Shown here piece after piece: positions 31,002 to 42,262 of a stretch of DNA of 64,000 nucleotides. The translations under genes were made by a program, and so were the position numbers. The stretch is from Ichthyophis bannanicus. Lineage: Eukaryota; Chordata; Amphibia; Gymnophiona; Ichthyophiidae. Position 1 is the first letter of the stretch, and each line of letters begins with the position of its first letter. Below the pieces are notes generated by a model, which had not been told where the DNA came from, ran no database searches, and saw only the letters and a list, made by a program, of their open reading frames with translations. The stretch covers positions 520,916,686 through 520,980,685 of the forward strand of contig CM066037.1 of NCBI GenBank assembly GCA_033557465.1, given 5' to 3'.

Positions 31002-31188
31002 AACTGGAGAGAGGCAGTTGGGAAAGGCGGGAAGGCAGCATGCAGGCGTTGTGGGATGCTCCCAAAAGCTTTCTAATTGAATGCTGGGGAGCGTTCCCGC
31101 GCAGGCTCAGTCGGTACCGATACCCATATGTGAAGACTAAATTCCTGCTGTTCCCAGAGATCACCTGTTACAGGTGAGTAACTATGCT
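31002..31188 (+). repeat. DIRS-D right ITR with extension
   Basis: It is the inverted match of 16216-16380 and ends CACCTGTTACAGGTGAGTAAC then TATGCT. No ICR precedes it. Confidence 0.85.
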
Positions 31189-31230
31189 GTCCCTGCTCAT
31201 CAGTGCTTACACTCTAAGCAAGACAAAACG

Positions 31231-31380
31231 CATATCGTCCTGCTAGACCAGTCTAGATAAGTGGGTTGTGTTCCCCTAACAGCAGATGGGTGGAGATAAA
31301 GAACCAATGAAAGCCCAGGTTTCAGTGACATCTCTGCCATGCCTCTATATACCTCAGCCACCAGAGGTCTCTTCAGTATT
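31231..31380 (+). repeat. Clade III left ITR (H)
   Basis: TCCTGCTAGACCAGTCTAGA opens a terminus related to DIRS-F but closer to the terminal repeat at 54620-54800. Confidence 0.7.
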
Positions 31381-31681
31381 TCTTTGTTTCCAGCAGATGG
31401 TGGATGGAATTTCTCCTCTCTGAAGATTGAGAGGAAAAGATTGATTAAACGCTTGCAAATGACTGCCTTGAGGGTGACACTCTCACTTGAGCATAACATT
31501 CTTTTCGGTAGCCATAAGAGGAGGGAAAATTGGTTCAGCTCCACGTGCATATCATAAGAACCTGTTGAGCACCGAGAAATTGGAAGGATCTTGAAGAGTG
31601 CAGCAGCCTCACAACCTAAGTGCCCCCTCCCTCTTCCTCTTTTCCTCCCCTGCTCTCTTTTGAAGATTGCAGAAGGTTGTC
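31381..31681. other. H interior, left part
   Basis: Non-coding, ending in a pyrimidine-rich run (CCCCCTCCCTCTTCCTCTTT). No ORF motif was found. Confidence 0.4.
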
Positions 31682-31695
31682 AGAGGGATCTGCCT

Positions 31696-32173
31696 CCAAT
31701 GTTACGTCAGTTTACAGAGGATTAGATATCTACTTCAATAATGATATGTCCTCTAATTATACTTCTCAGGCTATGATTCTTTAGCTGATGTATCACTTCA
31801 TATGTAAAACATTAAACTATGTTTTATAAACTTAATCATTAAAAAGAACCGAAGGTCTCAGACTTAGAATGGCACTGTCTATCAGACTAAGTCCTGACTT
31901 GTGCCTATTGCATCAACGACCTCTTATTCCGGTTCCTTTTCTATGATTTGTTATGTCAATTACTTCCAATTCTTTCAAATTTTTCAAAAAAATGGTCATG
32001 CTTATCTTAGTCAGGACTTAGTCTGATAGACAGTGCCATTCTAAGTCTGAGACCTTCGGTTATTTTTAATGATTAAGTTTATAAAACATAGTTTAATGTT
32101 TTACATATGAAGTGATACATCAGCTAAAGAATCATAGCCTGAGAAGTATAATTAGAGGACATATCATTATTGA
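31696..32173. mobile_element. Foldback element with 165-bp inverted arms
   Basis: The left arm 31735-31899 and right arm 32009-32173 are near-perfect reverse complements around a 109-bp loop. A 39-bp segment (31696-31734) precedes the left arm without an inverted partner. AGAGGGATCTGCCT flanks the unit at 31682-31695 and 32174-32187, a probable 14-bp target duplication. No ORF is present. The family is unknown to me. Confidence 0.75.
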
Positions 32174-32187
32174 AGAGGGATCTGCCT

Positions 32188-32310
32188 GCCAGCCACCTTA
32201 AACACAGTTCTGCAAAAGCCAGTGAAACATTATCAGGGGAGAAGAGCTGAGCCCAGCACAGATCCTCTGCCTGGGGCTCTCAGTGGGGTGAGTAGCAAAG
32301 CTTAACCTAA
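32188..32310. other. H interior, before DIRS-F
   Basis: Short non-coding spacer ending TAACCTAATC before the F terminus. Confidence 0.4.
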
Positions 32311-32324
32311 TCTTCCATTTCATC

Positions 32325-32451
32325 CTGCTAGACCAGTCTAGACAAATGGGTTGTGTCCCCCTGTCAGCAGATGAGACAGAGAAAATTCCAGAAGTCTAGT
32401 GACATCACCCTTGATAGATAATCCTGTACTCCTAGGGGTCAGCTTCAGTAT
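32325..32451 (+). repeat. DIRS-F left ITR
   Basis: CTGCTAGACCAGTCTAGACA start, through ATCACCCTTGATAGATAATC, to AGCTTCAGTAT. It pairs with 37941-38069. Confidence 0.85.
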
Positions 32452-32757
32452 TTTTCTGTCTCAGCAGATGGTGGATGCCTACTTGGTCTGGCTACCAGTG
32501 TAATGTCTTCAAGAGTTCCCTTGTTCACATTGTGGAACCCTTTTTTGTACTTTGCATTCCCCTCACTCATTTCAGAGGTGTTCCTGACCAGGAGGGTCAG
32601 TGGAGCACCTCTGAGACACTGTGCTTCTGCTCAGGAGGAGCAGTGTAGCCCTACGCTTTGTGACAAGGGCAGGCTTCAGCTTCAGAGCAACCGCTGCCAC
32701 AGAGAAGGCTCACAGCTGAGAAAGACAACAGCTGCTTGTTCTTATTAATAAAAAAAA

Positions 32758-34605
32758 ATGGACAAGGAAAAAGACAGTGGCAGCACAAGAGACAAGGTGG
32801 TACAACCTGAGTCAGCCGCAATGTCCTGTCTCCAGGCGGATCAGTCTCTCCTGAAGCGCCCTTCTCTCCCTCTTGCTGTCAACAGTGAGTATTTTTCGTG
32901 TGAGCATGGCAGCTCCTCTGCCTCTCCAGCCCCAGCCTGCCGCCGCTTCTCCCACAGCTCAGATTGTTAGTTGAAGAGTGCGGTTTCCACTGCACGGGCT
33001 CTGGTCCATACTGAGCTATCACATTTTGGGTTTGCCGAACATTAATCCCGCAGTTTCAAACCCCTCCGTTTTTCTTTGGTTCAGCACTTGTTCACAGCGC
33101 TCTTGCAGGGCCCGTTCTTCCCGCCACAATCCTTTGGCGGCAGCTGCCATTTTCTGCTGGGAGTTTGCTGCGGGTGCTATTTCCTTCTGCCTCGGCGGGA
33201 TGCCTCCTCCTGGGCGATGCTGTCTCGGGGATCTCTGCTCCTGTTGTGCGGTGGATCAGGGTTGAGACATCGACAAGCTCAGCAGTTCCCACTGCAGCTG
33301 TACCTTCAACTATGAACGCGACCGTAACGTTTCCTCCAGGTCCTTTCTCTGGATCTCTTCAGCCTCCAGAGTCCCTTCCTCCCGTGCTGCTTCCTGAAGA
33401 TCAGGTCCCTGCATCTTTGCAATCTCCTCTGCCTCAAGCCTCGGGCCCTCAGCTATCTTTGCAGCCTCCACTGCCTCCGGCACCCAGCTATTGCACCTGA
33501 CGCCGCCTCCTGCAGCTCCCACTGATCATGGAATTTTTTCAGGTCTGGCTGGGACTTCTGGCGCTCTGGGGCTGCAGTGAGTACGGCAGAACATGCATCT
33601 ACAGGGGGCTCAGCTCTTCCTCAGAAGCACTCCCATCTATACATGGCTGCTCCCAAGGCAACTCCCACACTTTCAGGGGACTATCACCCTGGTGGGGAAG
33701 ACGGTGAATGCCTCTCTGATGCCTGCTCCCAAGACTCTGGTTTGGATAGGGAAGAGGGTGAGCTCTCGCCCCCTGAGGACGAGCTGGAGGTGTGAGAGGA
33801 AGGACTGTACATATGCCTTTTTCGTAAAGAGGAACTCCTGGTCCTTATTACACAGATTACGGAAGCTCTTCATCTCTTCAGCCCGCAACAGCCTTGGGCG
33901 CCAGACCAGGATCAACATCAGGTCGATCCCATCATTCTGGGTATCAGGAAGCCAGCAAACGCTTTTCCCTTTCCTCCTGAATTGCAACAAATGGTTAGCG
34001 TGGAGTGACTCTCCAGAGGCCTCCTTGCAGTCTGGTTGTCGTCTGGGTCGCACTTATCTTTGAAGCCCTGACTACCTTGACAGGTAGCTGCATTTTTAAA
34101 AGGAGGGCGCCTTAGTGACGGCATACCACCATCCTGGTTGAGGACAGCACAGCTCTCCACGACCAAATTGATCGTAAAGTCGAGGGCCTCTTGAAGACTA
34201 CTTTCTTTTCCTCTGGCGCTCGAGGCCTCCGCGTGTTGCGGGCTGAAGAGATGAAGAGCTTTACTGCGATGGATACAGTTGCTCCCGGAAGAGCCTGGGT
34301 TAGCCTGCTTGGAGCCTGAAACTGCCTTCATGGCGGATGCTTTCTATGACCTACGTTTATTGGTTCGATCTGTTGCGGCATCTACAGTTTCTCGGCGGTA
34401 GCTTTGGCTCTGCCATTGGAATGCAGATGCCGCCTCCAAAGCCCATCTAGCCAAGCTGCCCTTTAAAGGTAAGCTTCTGTTTGGGGAAGATCTAGACAAG
34501 CTGATCAAGGACCTGGGCGAGGTTAAGCCTCGGCGTTTACCGGAGGACAAGCTTAAGTTGGGATCTTGCTGTCCCCAGAATGCACAGGGACCCTCATCCT
34601 CTTAG
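32758..34605 (+). pseudogene. DIRS-F gag, decayed
   Basis: ATG 32758 follows an A-rich run and gives MDKEKDSGSTRDKV. Later pieces are Pro/Ser/Gln-rich (near 33310-33500) and acidic (SGLDREEGELSPPEDE near 33740). The 3' part has FYDLRLLVRSVAAS, ADAASKAHLAKLPFKG and KLLFGEDLDKLIKDLGE, a block I recognise from clade III-type DIRS gag proteins. At least four frame changes. It lacks the LTDTH Cys/His head of clades I and II. Confidence 0.65.
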
Positions 34606-34769
34606 AGATCATATGGCAGCGATACACGCAGCTACTGGCCGGGCCGCACCAATCCCTACTCGGCCAAGACGGACTCTAAGCCACAGTCCTTTCCGTGGGA
34701 CCTGTCGCAGGGACAATTTTGCTGCAACAACAGGTTTGTAGGCACCTCCAAGTCTTCCCGCTGACTGGA

Positions 34770-36640
34770 TCGGGGCCCATTCCGTGGGGACCTCCTGTGG
34801 GCGGCCGGCTACAGTACTACTCCTGCGAATGGACCCGAATCACCTCAGACAAGTAGGTCCTCGAAATTATTACTCGGGCATATGTCCTCGAGCTCGCAAG
34901 ACCTGTCCCATCTGCGTTCCTGGTCTCCCCATGCCTGGCCTGGCCAAACAAGTAGCTGTCCAGGCGACACTACAGCACCTCCTATAGTTCGGGGCAGTTT
35001 GCCCAGTCCCCCCAGCCAAGTATGGTTATGGGCATTATTCAGTCTACTTCGTTGTCCCCAAGAAGGATGGCTCCTTTAAACCTATTCTCGACCCGAAGGG
35101 GGGCATCAAATGCCTGCACATGTCGCATTTTCAGATGGAGATGCACCGATCGGTCATTCAAGCAGTCAGACCAGGTGAATTTCTGGCGTATCTCGACCTA
35201 ACCAAGGCTTACTTTCTCATTCCCATTCGTTCAGCGCATCAGCCAGTCCTGCGCTTTGCAATCCTGGGTGCCATTTTCAATTCAGAGCTCTTCTGTTCGG
35301 CTTGGCCATGGCTCCCACACCTTCACCAAGGTCATGGTTGTAGCGGCGGCTGCCCTCAGTTGCCGAGGCATCCATGGTCCATCCTTGGACAACTGGCTCA
35401 TCCGTGCAAGGTCTCATGATGATGCATTGTTAACGACAGAGCATGAGGTCACCACCTTAAGGTGCCTCGGATGGATAATCAGGCCAAGAGCTCCTTCTGG
35501 CCTTCCAGGTTGTTGGAGTTTCTCAGGGTTCGTTTCAACACATGGGTGAGTCGTGTCTTCCTTATACGGGACAGGGGCAAGAAGCTGATCTCACAGCTGC
35601 AGAGTTTCCTTTGAGAACCGGCTCCTGCTGTGTGGGACTTCCTGCAGATTCTTGGCATCATGGCGGCCACAGTGGATGTAATTCCTTGGGCCCAGGCACA
35701 TATGTGCCCTCTTCAGCAGTCTCTCCCACTGATCTCCCTGCTCCCAAGTTATCAGCTTCGGCTGTCTCTCCCTTTGTTCGTGCACTGGAGCCCCAGGTGG
35801 TGGATCTGTCATCGCAATCTCTTGCAAGGGGTCTCTTTGGAAATCCCGCAACAGGTGCCCGTCACCACCGATGCCAGTCTGGTAGGCTGGGGGGTTCATA
35901 CTCTGGGTCCAGACAGCTTAGGGCTCTTGGTCAACACAGGAAGCCTCTGGCCAATCAATCGCCTTGAAGCCCAGGCAGTCCGACTGGCACTGCTAGTCTT
36001 CCGCCCCCTGCTTCTCAAGAAAGCAGTATGCATACACTCGGACAACACCACCAAAGTAGCCTTCCTGAATCAGCAAGGGGGCACAAAGTGCCTAGGAGTG
36101 GCATGCGAAATGGCCCTCTTGTTTCCTTGGTCAGAGGACAATCTGCTGGCCCTCTCTGCACAGCACATAGCCGGGGTGGAAAATGTACACATGGATTTTT
36201 TTCAGTCGACATCTCCTGGACCCCGGTGAGTGGAAACTCAATCCAGGGGCCTTCCAGAAGATTATGAATCATTGGGGCCAACCGACAGTAGATCTGATGG
36301 CCACTGCCTCCTATGCCGAAGCGCCATTCTTTTTCAGCCGTCGCAGAGAACTGGGATCTCAGGACCCATTGCCCTAGTCCAATTCTGGCCTCCGGAGCGG
36401 CTGCTACGTCTTTCCACCCTGGCTGCTGATAGGAAGGATTCTCAGACACATCGAGACCCACTCCAGGTGGATCATTATGGTGGCACCGTACTGGCCAAGG
36501 CGTCCCTGGTACGCCGACCTAGTTTGTCTCCCCCTAGCAGCACCACTGCCTCTTGGCACCCACAGGGGGCTTTGGAGGCAAGGACTGATCATCTTGGACA
36601 ACCCGACTCCTTACTCGTTTGGCTATTGAGCTGAGCCACT
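34770..36640 (+). pseudogene. DIRS-F RT-RNase H-MT-like, decayed
   Basis: Pieces in three frames read YFVVPKKDGSFKPILDPKG, VRPGEFLAYLDLTKAYFLIP (first catalytic Asp present), TFTKVMVVAAAAL, and SLDNWLIRA in place of YLDDW. RNase H keeps TTDASLVGWG, INRLEAQAVRLALLVF and HSDNTTKVAFLNQQGGTK. The MT-like tail has PTVDLMATASYAEAPFF and SRRREL. The second Asp of the YLDD box is Asn, so RT is inactive on top of the frameshifts. Confidence 0.8.
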
Positions 36641-37659
36641 TGACGCGGAAAGGCTACTCGCCTCAGGTGGTGGCTGCTCTCCTAAAAGCACGTGGGCCTA
36701 TGCTAGAGTTTTACTACTTGGTGTTCTCTACGAACATTGTCCCCGTGGAAGGCGCAGATTCCAGACATCCTCGCTTTCCTTCAGGACGGATTTGATCAAG
36801 GTTTGGCTCTCGGTTCCTTAAAGGTTCAAATAGTGACGCGCTCATGTTTCAGAGGGCCCCTTCGAGGCTGCTCTCTGGCCTCGCATCCTGATCTGGTTTA
36901 TTTCTTGCGGGGGGGGGGGTGCGGGCTCTACGTCAACCCCCCCCCCCCCCCCCCCGTGCTCGATAGTTCCACCGTGGGATCTTCCTTTAGTGCTCAACGT
37001 CCTACCAGAGCTCCCTTTGAGCCAATCCGTCAGATGTTCCTTAAGTATTTGACCCTTAAGACGGTTTTATTAGTAGCAATCACTTACGATAGGCAAATTT
37101 CAAAGCACTCTTGCTGGGACCCCTTCCTCTTCTTTTCCCTGGAGGGTGTCACGATTCATCTGGTCCCCTCCTTTTTACCAAAAGGTCTTGTTTTTCATGT
37201 CAGTCAGTCATCCTGCCCACGTTCCCAAGACTGCCGTCTGGGGATGTTCAGTCTTCATTCACTCAATGTCGGCAGAACATTACACCACTACCTCAAGGTC
37301 ACCAATGGCTTTCGTCTCTCCGATCACCTCTTTCTGCTATTCGGAGACCACCACAAGGGGGGGTGGTTGCTTCTAAAGCTACCATTGCATGCTAGATCAA
37401 GCAGGCACTTGAGTCTGCTTACATTCTTCAGATCAGGCTGGTGCCTTTTGGACTCAGGGTTCATTCCAATAGAGTTCAGGCTACAACGTGGGCAGAGGGA
37501 CCGCGGGTCACCCTGCTTGAAATCTGCAGAGCTGCTACCTGGTCTTCTCTCTCTACCTTTATCAGGCACTATCGCCTGGATCTCCGCGCTTGGGAGGTGG
37601 CTCAATTTGGGGCCAGTGTGTTGACTGCCACCATTGTTTCGCACCCAGAGGAGATTTAG
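36640..37659 (+). pseudogene. DIRS-F tyrosine recombinase, decayed
   Basis: It begins LTRKGYSPQVVAALLKARG, then ILAFLQDGFDQGLALGSLKV. A G-run and C-run at about 36909-36955 disrupt the region after DLVYFLR. The catalytic part keeps the Arg of TYDRQISK, the HxxR of VHSNRVQATT (about 37460), LEICRAATWSS and the Tyr of FIRHYRLD (about 37570), ending PEEI at 37659. Frame changes lie near 37290 and 37430. Confidence 0.8.
36909..36955. repeat. G-run and C-run pair
   Basis: A ten-base G run and a nineteen-base C run, separated by about 25 bp, lie within the decayed YR of F and could fold back. Confidence 0.8.
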
Positions 37660-37669
37660 CTTTGGCACT

Positions 37670-37768
37670 CCCCATTTGTCTGGACTGACCGAGCAGACTG
37701 AACTGGAAGGAGAAATTTTACTTAGCATTAATTTTCCTTTCCTGTATCCCTGCTAGACTGGTCCAGAC
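37670..37768 (+). repeat. DIRS-F ICR
   Basis: Complement of the left end (CCATTTGTCTGGACTGACCG) joined to complement of the right end (AAATTTTACTTAGCATTAAT, then CCTGCTAGACTGG). Confidence 0.8.
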
Positions 37769-37940
37769 CCCTCCCCGATACGCTGTTCGTTGCATGACTT
37801 GGCCGGGTCGGTGCCTAAGAGTTCATCAGCTTAGCTGACAGTCTGGCTGGTCTCTCCTTGTACATGCTTTGGCATCTCGCTGTGTAGATGTTTGTTAATT
37901 AATCAATTATCAAATCTAGGCCACTCTGATTTTTTACAGT

Positions 37941-38101
37941 ATACTGAAGGTGACCCCTAGGGGTACAGTATTATCTATCAAGGGTGATGTCACTAGGCTT
38001 CTGGAATTTTCTCTGTCTCATCTGCTGATAGGGGGGACACAACCCATTTATCTGGACTGGTCTAGCAGGGATGCAGGAAAGGAAAATTAACAGTAAAATT
38101 T
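37941..38101 (+). repeat. DIRS-F right ITR with extension
   Basis: Inverted match of 32325-32451, followed by the extension GGATGCAGGAAAGGAAAATT and AACAGTAAAATTT. This clade lacks the CACCTGTTACAGGTG palindrome. Confidence 0.85.
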
Positions 38102-38260
38102 CTCCAGGAACAAGCAGGAAGTCAGTCCTCACATATGGGTGATGTTGGCACCGACTGAGCCTGCGCGGAGCACTTCCCCAGCTTTCAAAGAAAGCCTTTG
38201 GGAATGCCACCACACATGCCGTGGTCCCCTTCCTGCCCAAGGTTGCCATCTTGATCAGTT
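38102..38260 (+). repeat. DIRS-G left ITR
   Basis: CTCCAGGAACAAGCAGGAAG start. It pairs with 43567-43720. Confidence 0.85.
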
Positions 38261-38508
38261 TTCCGTGGAGCCCTTCAGATGCACGTCCCCTGTACCTCGA
38301 AAAACGTTTTTCATATTGTCTTCTATTCCAGTTTCCTGGTCCTCTTCCTACCATTCCCAGTGCTCCTGCTTCGACAGCGGACACCGGGACCTTTATTTTT
38401 TATTTTTCACTTTTTTCTTCATGATTTCGTCTCTAGCGCGTTTCATGCCCTTTTCAACCGCTGGCTGAACCGAAGGTCTTTGACCTTGTGGGGATTCTTT
38501 TTGCCCCT

Positions 38509-40382
38509 ATGGCCTCCAGTTTCAAAAAGTGTGACAGATGCTCCAAGAACATGTTGCTCACAGGCACCCATGACTGTTGTCATAGGTATCTGGGAGCAGA
38601 CCATAACCTGGAGCTCTGCTCCCTTTATAAAAAGATGTCCTCCAAGGCCATCCAGAGCCATAAGAAGAAACTGCATGATATTTTCTGCAAGACGGCCCTG
38701 GTATTCCCGGTAGCTTCCTGCTCCATCAACCTTCCATCTCTGGGGTCCTCTGCGGCCTTGATGCCATTCTGAGCAGGGGTCCCCCGAAAGGGAGCGGAAG
38801 AAGGCCTCAAGGATCCTGTCAGGGGCTCCGGACAAGCCTGAGCATTTTTACGCTCAGTCCCTTAGTCCTCCTCGGCAGTCCTAAGAGTCTGAGAAGGAGC
38901 GACCCCGAAAGGTACTCCATACAGATACATAGGCCTCCAGCGATGGCACCCGGTCTCCTGAGGATCGTCCTGGCGAGGACCTCCCTCTCCTCTTCAATGC
39001 CTGACCCGGTTACCCCGGTGTTGGCGTCACAGGGCCACACTCCTGAGTGGGAGGCCTGAATGCTGGCACTGGAGCGCTGTGTTTCTGCCTTTCTTGCTGC
39101 CCAGTAGGCACTGGTGCCAGGCCCCACCGGCACATGCCCAGAGACCTTGAGGGCGATGCCTGTCTTTGCTTCCCCAGACCACTGTGACAAACCCAGAGAG
39201 CCAGGTGCCTCATGAGGGATCCCGGCAGAGATCTCGATCTCCATCCTGGTCCTCAGGTGTGAGATCTTCCTGAGCCAGAACCTCCAGCTCCAGAGGTGCT
39301 TCAGCCCCAAGAGTATAGCACGCTTCACAGGCTCTGCTCGAACAGCCTAGCTCCGAGTCTTCCTCAGAGATTTCGGGCTGGGAGTCCGACAGGGACACTT
39401 CTCTTGAATCCCGGGCCTATCGGGACCTCCCCTCAGATCCTTCCCCGCCCGTTCAAAAGCAGCGGTTGCTGCCCTAGGATACCTCCTTTCTGGAGTTTGT
39501 GCAGGACATAGCTCGAGCCCTGGCGCTCTCTACACAATCTGAGGAGCTGCCCCATGCGGAGGAACTCTATATTCTACAATACGAGGTCCCACTGAGGGAA
39601 TCCCTCACGGTACCTGTCCTACCCATTCTGACCCGGCTGCTCCTCCGTATGTGGGAGACGTCTGCATCTATCCCCATTGTCAACAAGCATCAGGACATCT
39701 TGTACAGGGTCCAGCGGGGACCTGGCTTCCGGAAGGTCCAGCTCCCCCATACGCGATGGTGGTGGAATCTGGCCATGCAGAAGCAGAAGTGTCCAAAAAC
39801 CCACTCTTCGGTCACGCCGGGCGTAAGGCTACCAAGGTTTCATGCTGGCTTGCCCCATCCAGACTTACCAGCTCTATATAGGCATTTTCCATCGTGATCT
39901 CATGAAGGAGCTCGGCGGCTTCCAAGCAGTTCTCCATGGCGATTACCTCCACTGTTTCCAGTCCCTCCTAAAATCAATGGGGGACTGTTTGAAGTACCTC
40001 TCTCGCGCTGCATACGACAGCTTCGAGTCCCTCTGCTTGGATAGTGGCTGCGGGTATCGGGGCCAAGTGGCAGGCCTGGCTCCAGTCCTTGGACCTCGAA
40101 CAATGGATCCAGGAGAAGCTGCTCAATGTACCGTGCCTGGGTAAACAATTGTTAAGCAAACCTATAGAGGACAAAGCAGCGGAGATAGAAACAGAGTACA
40201 TTAATCACATCCGTCTCTCCAGCAAGACTTCCTCCCTTCCTTACCAAGTCTACCTATCTTACCCTCCGGCGCCAGCCTCATCCCAGGGCAGGCAGGGCAA
40301 GAATGCCCCCCCCCCCCGGGGCCAACGTAAGCCTGACTCGAGCTAGACCCCCAGCTCCAGCCCAGTCGGCGCCAGGCTTTTG
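38509..40382 (+). pseudogene. DIRS-G gag, decayed
   Basis: ATG 38509 gives MASSFKKCDRCSKNMLLTGT, then HDCCHRYLGADHNLELC, a degenerate Cys/His head with several positions changed. The middle cannot be read in one frame. The C-terminal block survives as DIARALALSTQSEELPHAEE (about 39505), GPGFRKVQLP and SRAAYDSFESL. The gag end keeps CTTTTGACG (40377-40385). Confidence 0.75.
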
Positions 40383-42262
40383 ACGCCACATGCATAGCTG
40401 TCCACCTTTGCCGTATCAGCTACCAGTGGGAGGGCACCTGGCCCACTTTTCTCCCTGCTGGGAGTCCATAACTTTGGATGCCTGAGTACTCCAGGTCGTC
40501 CGGGAGGGTTACCTCCTTCATATGGACCGGCTTCTCCCACTTTTTTGCCCAGCGGAGCCCCCTTTGCTCCCCACGCACCAGACCACCTTGGCGCAGGAGC
40601 TCGCCAACCTCCTCGAGGAACAAGCAGTGGAAGTGGTCCCACCGTACCTCAGAGGTTGTGGTATCTACTCCTGCTATTTCCTTGTGCCAAAGAGGACAGG
40701 TGGATTCCGACCCATCCTCGATTTAAGGAATCTCAACAAATATCTGGTGCAAGAAAAATTCAAGATGCTATCCCTTGGCGCCTTGCTGCTCTTCCTCCGG
40801 CAGGGCGACCGGCTATGCTCCTTGGACTTTGGGGATGCCATGTGTACGCTCACATCTTTGACCAACCGAAACACAGAAAATTCTTGCACTTCAGAGTACA
40901 AGGGAACCACTACCAATACAGGATGCTTCCATTCAGCCTCGCGTCCGCACCGCGCGTTTTCACCAAGTGCCTCGCAGTAGCCGCAGCCCACCTCTGGTTA
41001 CAAGGCACCTTCATCTACCCCTATCTAGACAATTGGCTAGTTACAGAGGAGACGGCAGATGTGGTGTGGCGGGCCACGGCCCACGCCGTCCATCTCCTCA
41101 AGCACCTCAGCTTTGTGATGAATTACCCAAAGTCTCGCCTCTCCGGTTCAATCCTTGGAGTTCATGGGTGTGTGCCTCGACAACCAGTAGGCGACGGCCG
41201 GCCTTCGTTCCCCGAGACAGGGCAGACCGCCTCATTGCTCTGGCCTCTGCAGTTCAGTGCTGCGACACAGTTTCGGCCCAAGCAATGTTCCATCTTCTCG
41301 GCCATATGGTCTCGACGGTCCATGGTGTCCCTGATGCCCATTTGCACATGCGGATGGTGCAGTGGTGCCTTCACATTCAGTGGGCTCAGGCGACGGGCTG
41401 TCTCCGGGACGCCATCTCGGTCACCCCTCAGCTGGTGGCGGGACACCCGGAATCTGATTCGGGACATGCCGTTCCAGGCCCTGCAGCATGATGTGGTTTT
41501 GACCACGGACGCCTCCCTAATGGGCTGGGGAGCACATTGCAGCAAGCTCCACACACAGGGAACTTGGTCCCTCATGGAGTCCTGGCAACTGATCATTCAA
41601 GTGGTCTTCCTCGCCCTCCGGGCGCTCAGGCACCACATTCACCACCAGACGGTGCTTGTCCAGACGGACAACAGGGTGACAAAGTTCTATATGAAGAAAC
41701 GGGGGCATCGGCTCTTACAGCCTCTGCCTGGAGGCTTTATCCCTATAGTCCTTTGCGATTCGCCAAGGCATAGTCCTTCAGGCCATGTATCTCCCAGGTT
41801 AAGACAACATCCTGGCAGACAGGCTGAGCCGGATCCTCCAACCACATGAATGGCGCCTCTGCGCCCACAAACGGTACAGTTGCTGTTCCGGCACTGGGGG
41901 ACTCGGGTCCTGGACCTCTTTGCCAGCCCAATGAATTTGCAGCTCCTGTGGTTCTGCGACCTAGTTCCCCAGCCAAGCAGGGAAACCTCTGCTGTCGTGG
42001 ACCACCGACTTCCTGTATGCGTTTCCTCCCACCCCGCTCATAGCACGAGCTCTTCTCAAGATACAACCAGACGGGGCCTCGGTGATTTTGATAGCCCTGT
42101 GGTGGCCTTGGCAACTCTGGTTCCCGCTGCTGCTCCACCTCTCATCGGAGCCTCCGGTTTCCTTCAGCTCGCGGGCTTGTTGACACTGGAGAAGGGTCTC
42201 CTACTACACCCAAACCTGAGGTCCCTATCCCTCACAGCTTGGCACCTGAGCAGGTCCCGCTA
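40383..42262 (+). pseudogene. DIRS-G RT-RNase H-MT-like, decayed
   Basis: Pieces: YFLVPKRTGGFRPILDLRN and FKMLSLGALLLFLRQGD, then CSLDFGDAMC (changed from SLDLKDAY), NHYQYRMLPFSLASAPRVF and YPYLDNWLVT (Asn for the second Asp). RNase H: LTTDASLMGWGAHC (about 41500), VQTDNRVTKFYMKK. MT-like: TRVLDLFASPMNLQLLWF. Frame changes occur near 40840, 41160, 41430 and 41800. Confidence 0.8.

Larger units (their letters stand above)
16216..31188 (+). mobile_element. DIRS-D, clade II, split by DIRS-C and DIRS-E
   Basis: Three pieces form one element of about 4.9 kb: 16216-16438 (left ITR and leader), 20901-23828 (leader, gag, RT) and 29412-31188 (RNase H, YR, right ITR). Joining them restores the same gene order as E and J. 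The join at 16438/20901 matches the E leader, which also continues from CTGTCACCGC to CGTGTCTGCCTTCC. The join at 23828/29412 matches the QWTLSTQWTQ stretch of E and A. D also lost its YR 3' end and ICR at about 30953. Confidence 0.9.
32311..38101 (+). mobile_element. DIRS-F, clade III, full length, decayed
   Basis: Left ITR, gag, RT-RNase H-MT, YR, ICR and right ITR are all recognisable over 5.8 kb, but every gene has several frameshifts. The ICR-predicted junction (AAATTT then CTCCTTCCAG) agrees with the observed ends (left CTTCCATTTCATC, right CAGTAAAATTT). DIRS-G starts at the very next base. Confidence 0.85.

Noticed and set aside
10151..31188. Gypsy-type LTR retrotransposon or retrovirus
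   Set aside because: No direct LTRs, protease, DDE integrase or envelope; inverted termini, ICR and a tyrosine recombinase identify DIRS.
16216..31188. Target-site duplications around DIRS copies
   Set aside because: Flanks were compared for B, C, E and L; only one to three T-rich bases are shared, which the ICR shows belong to the crossover core.
33065..33500. Proline-rich host gene exon
   Set aside because: It lies between the ITR and RT of DIRS-F, in the gag position, and is broken by frame changes.
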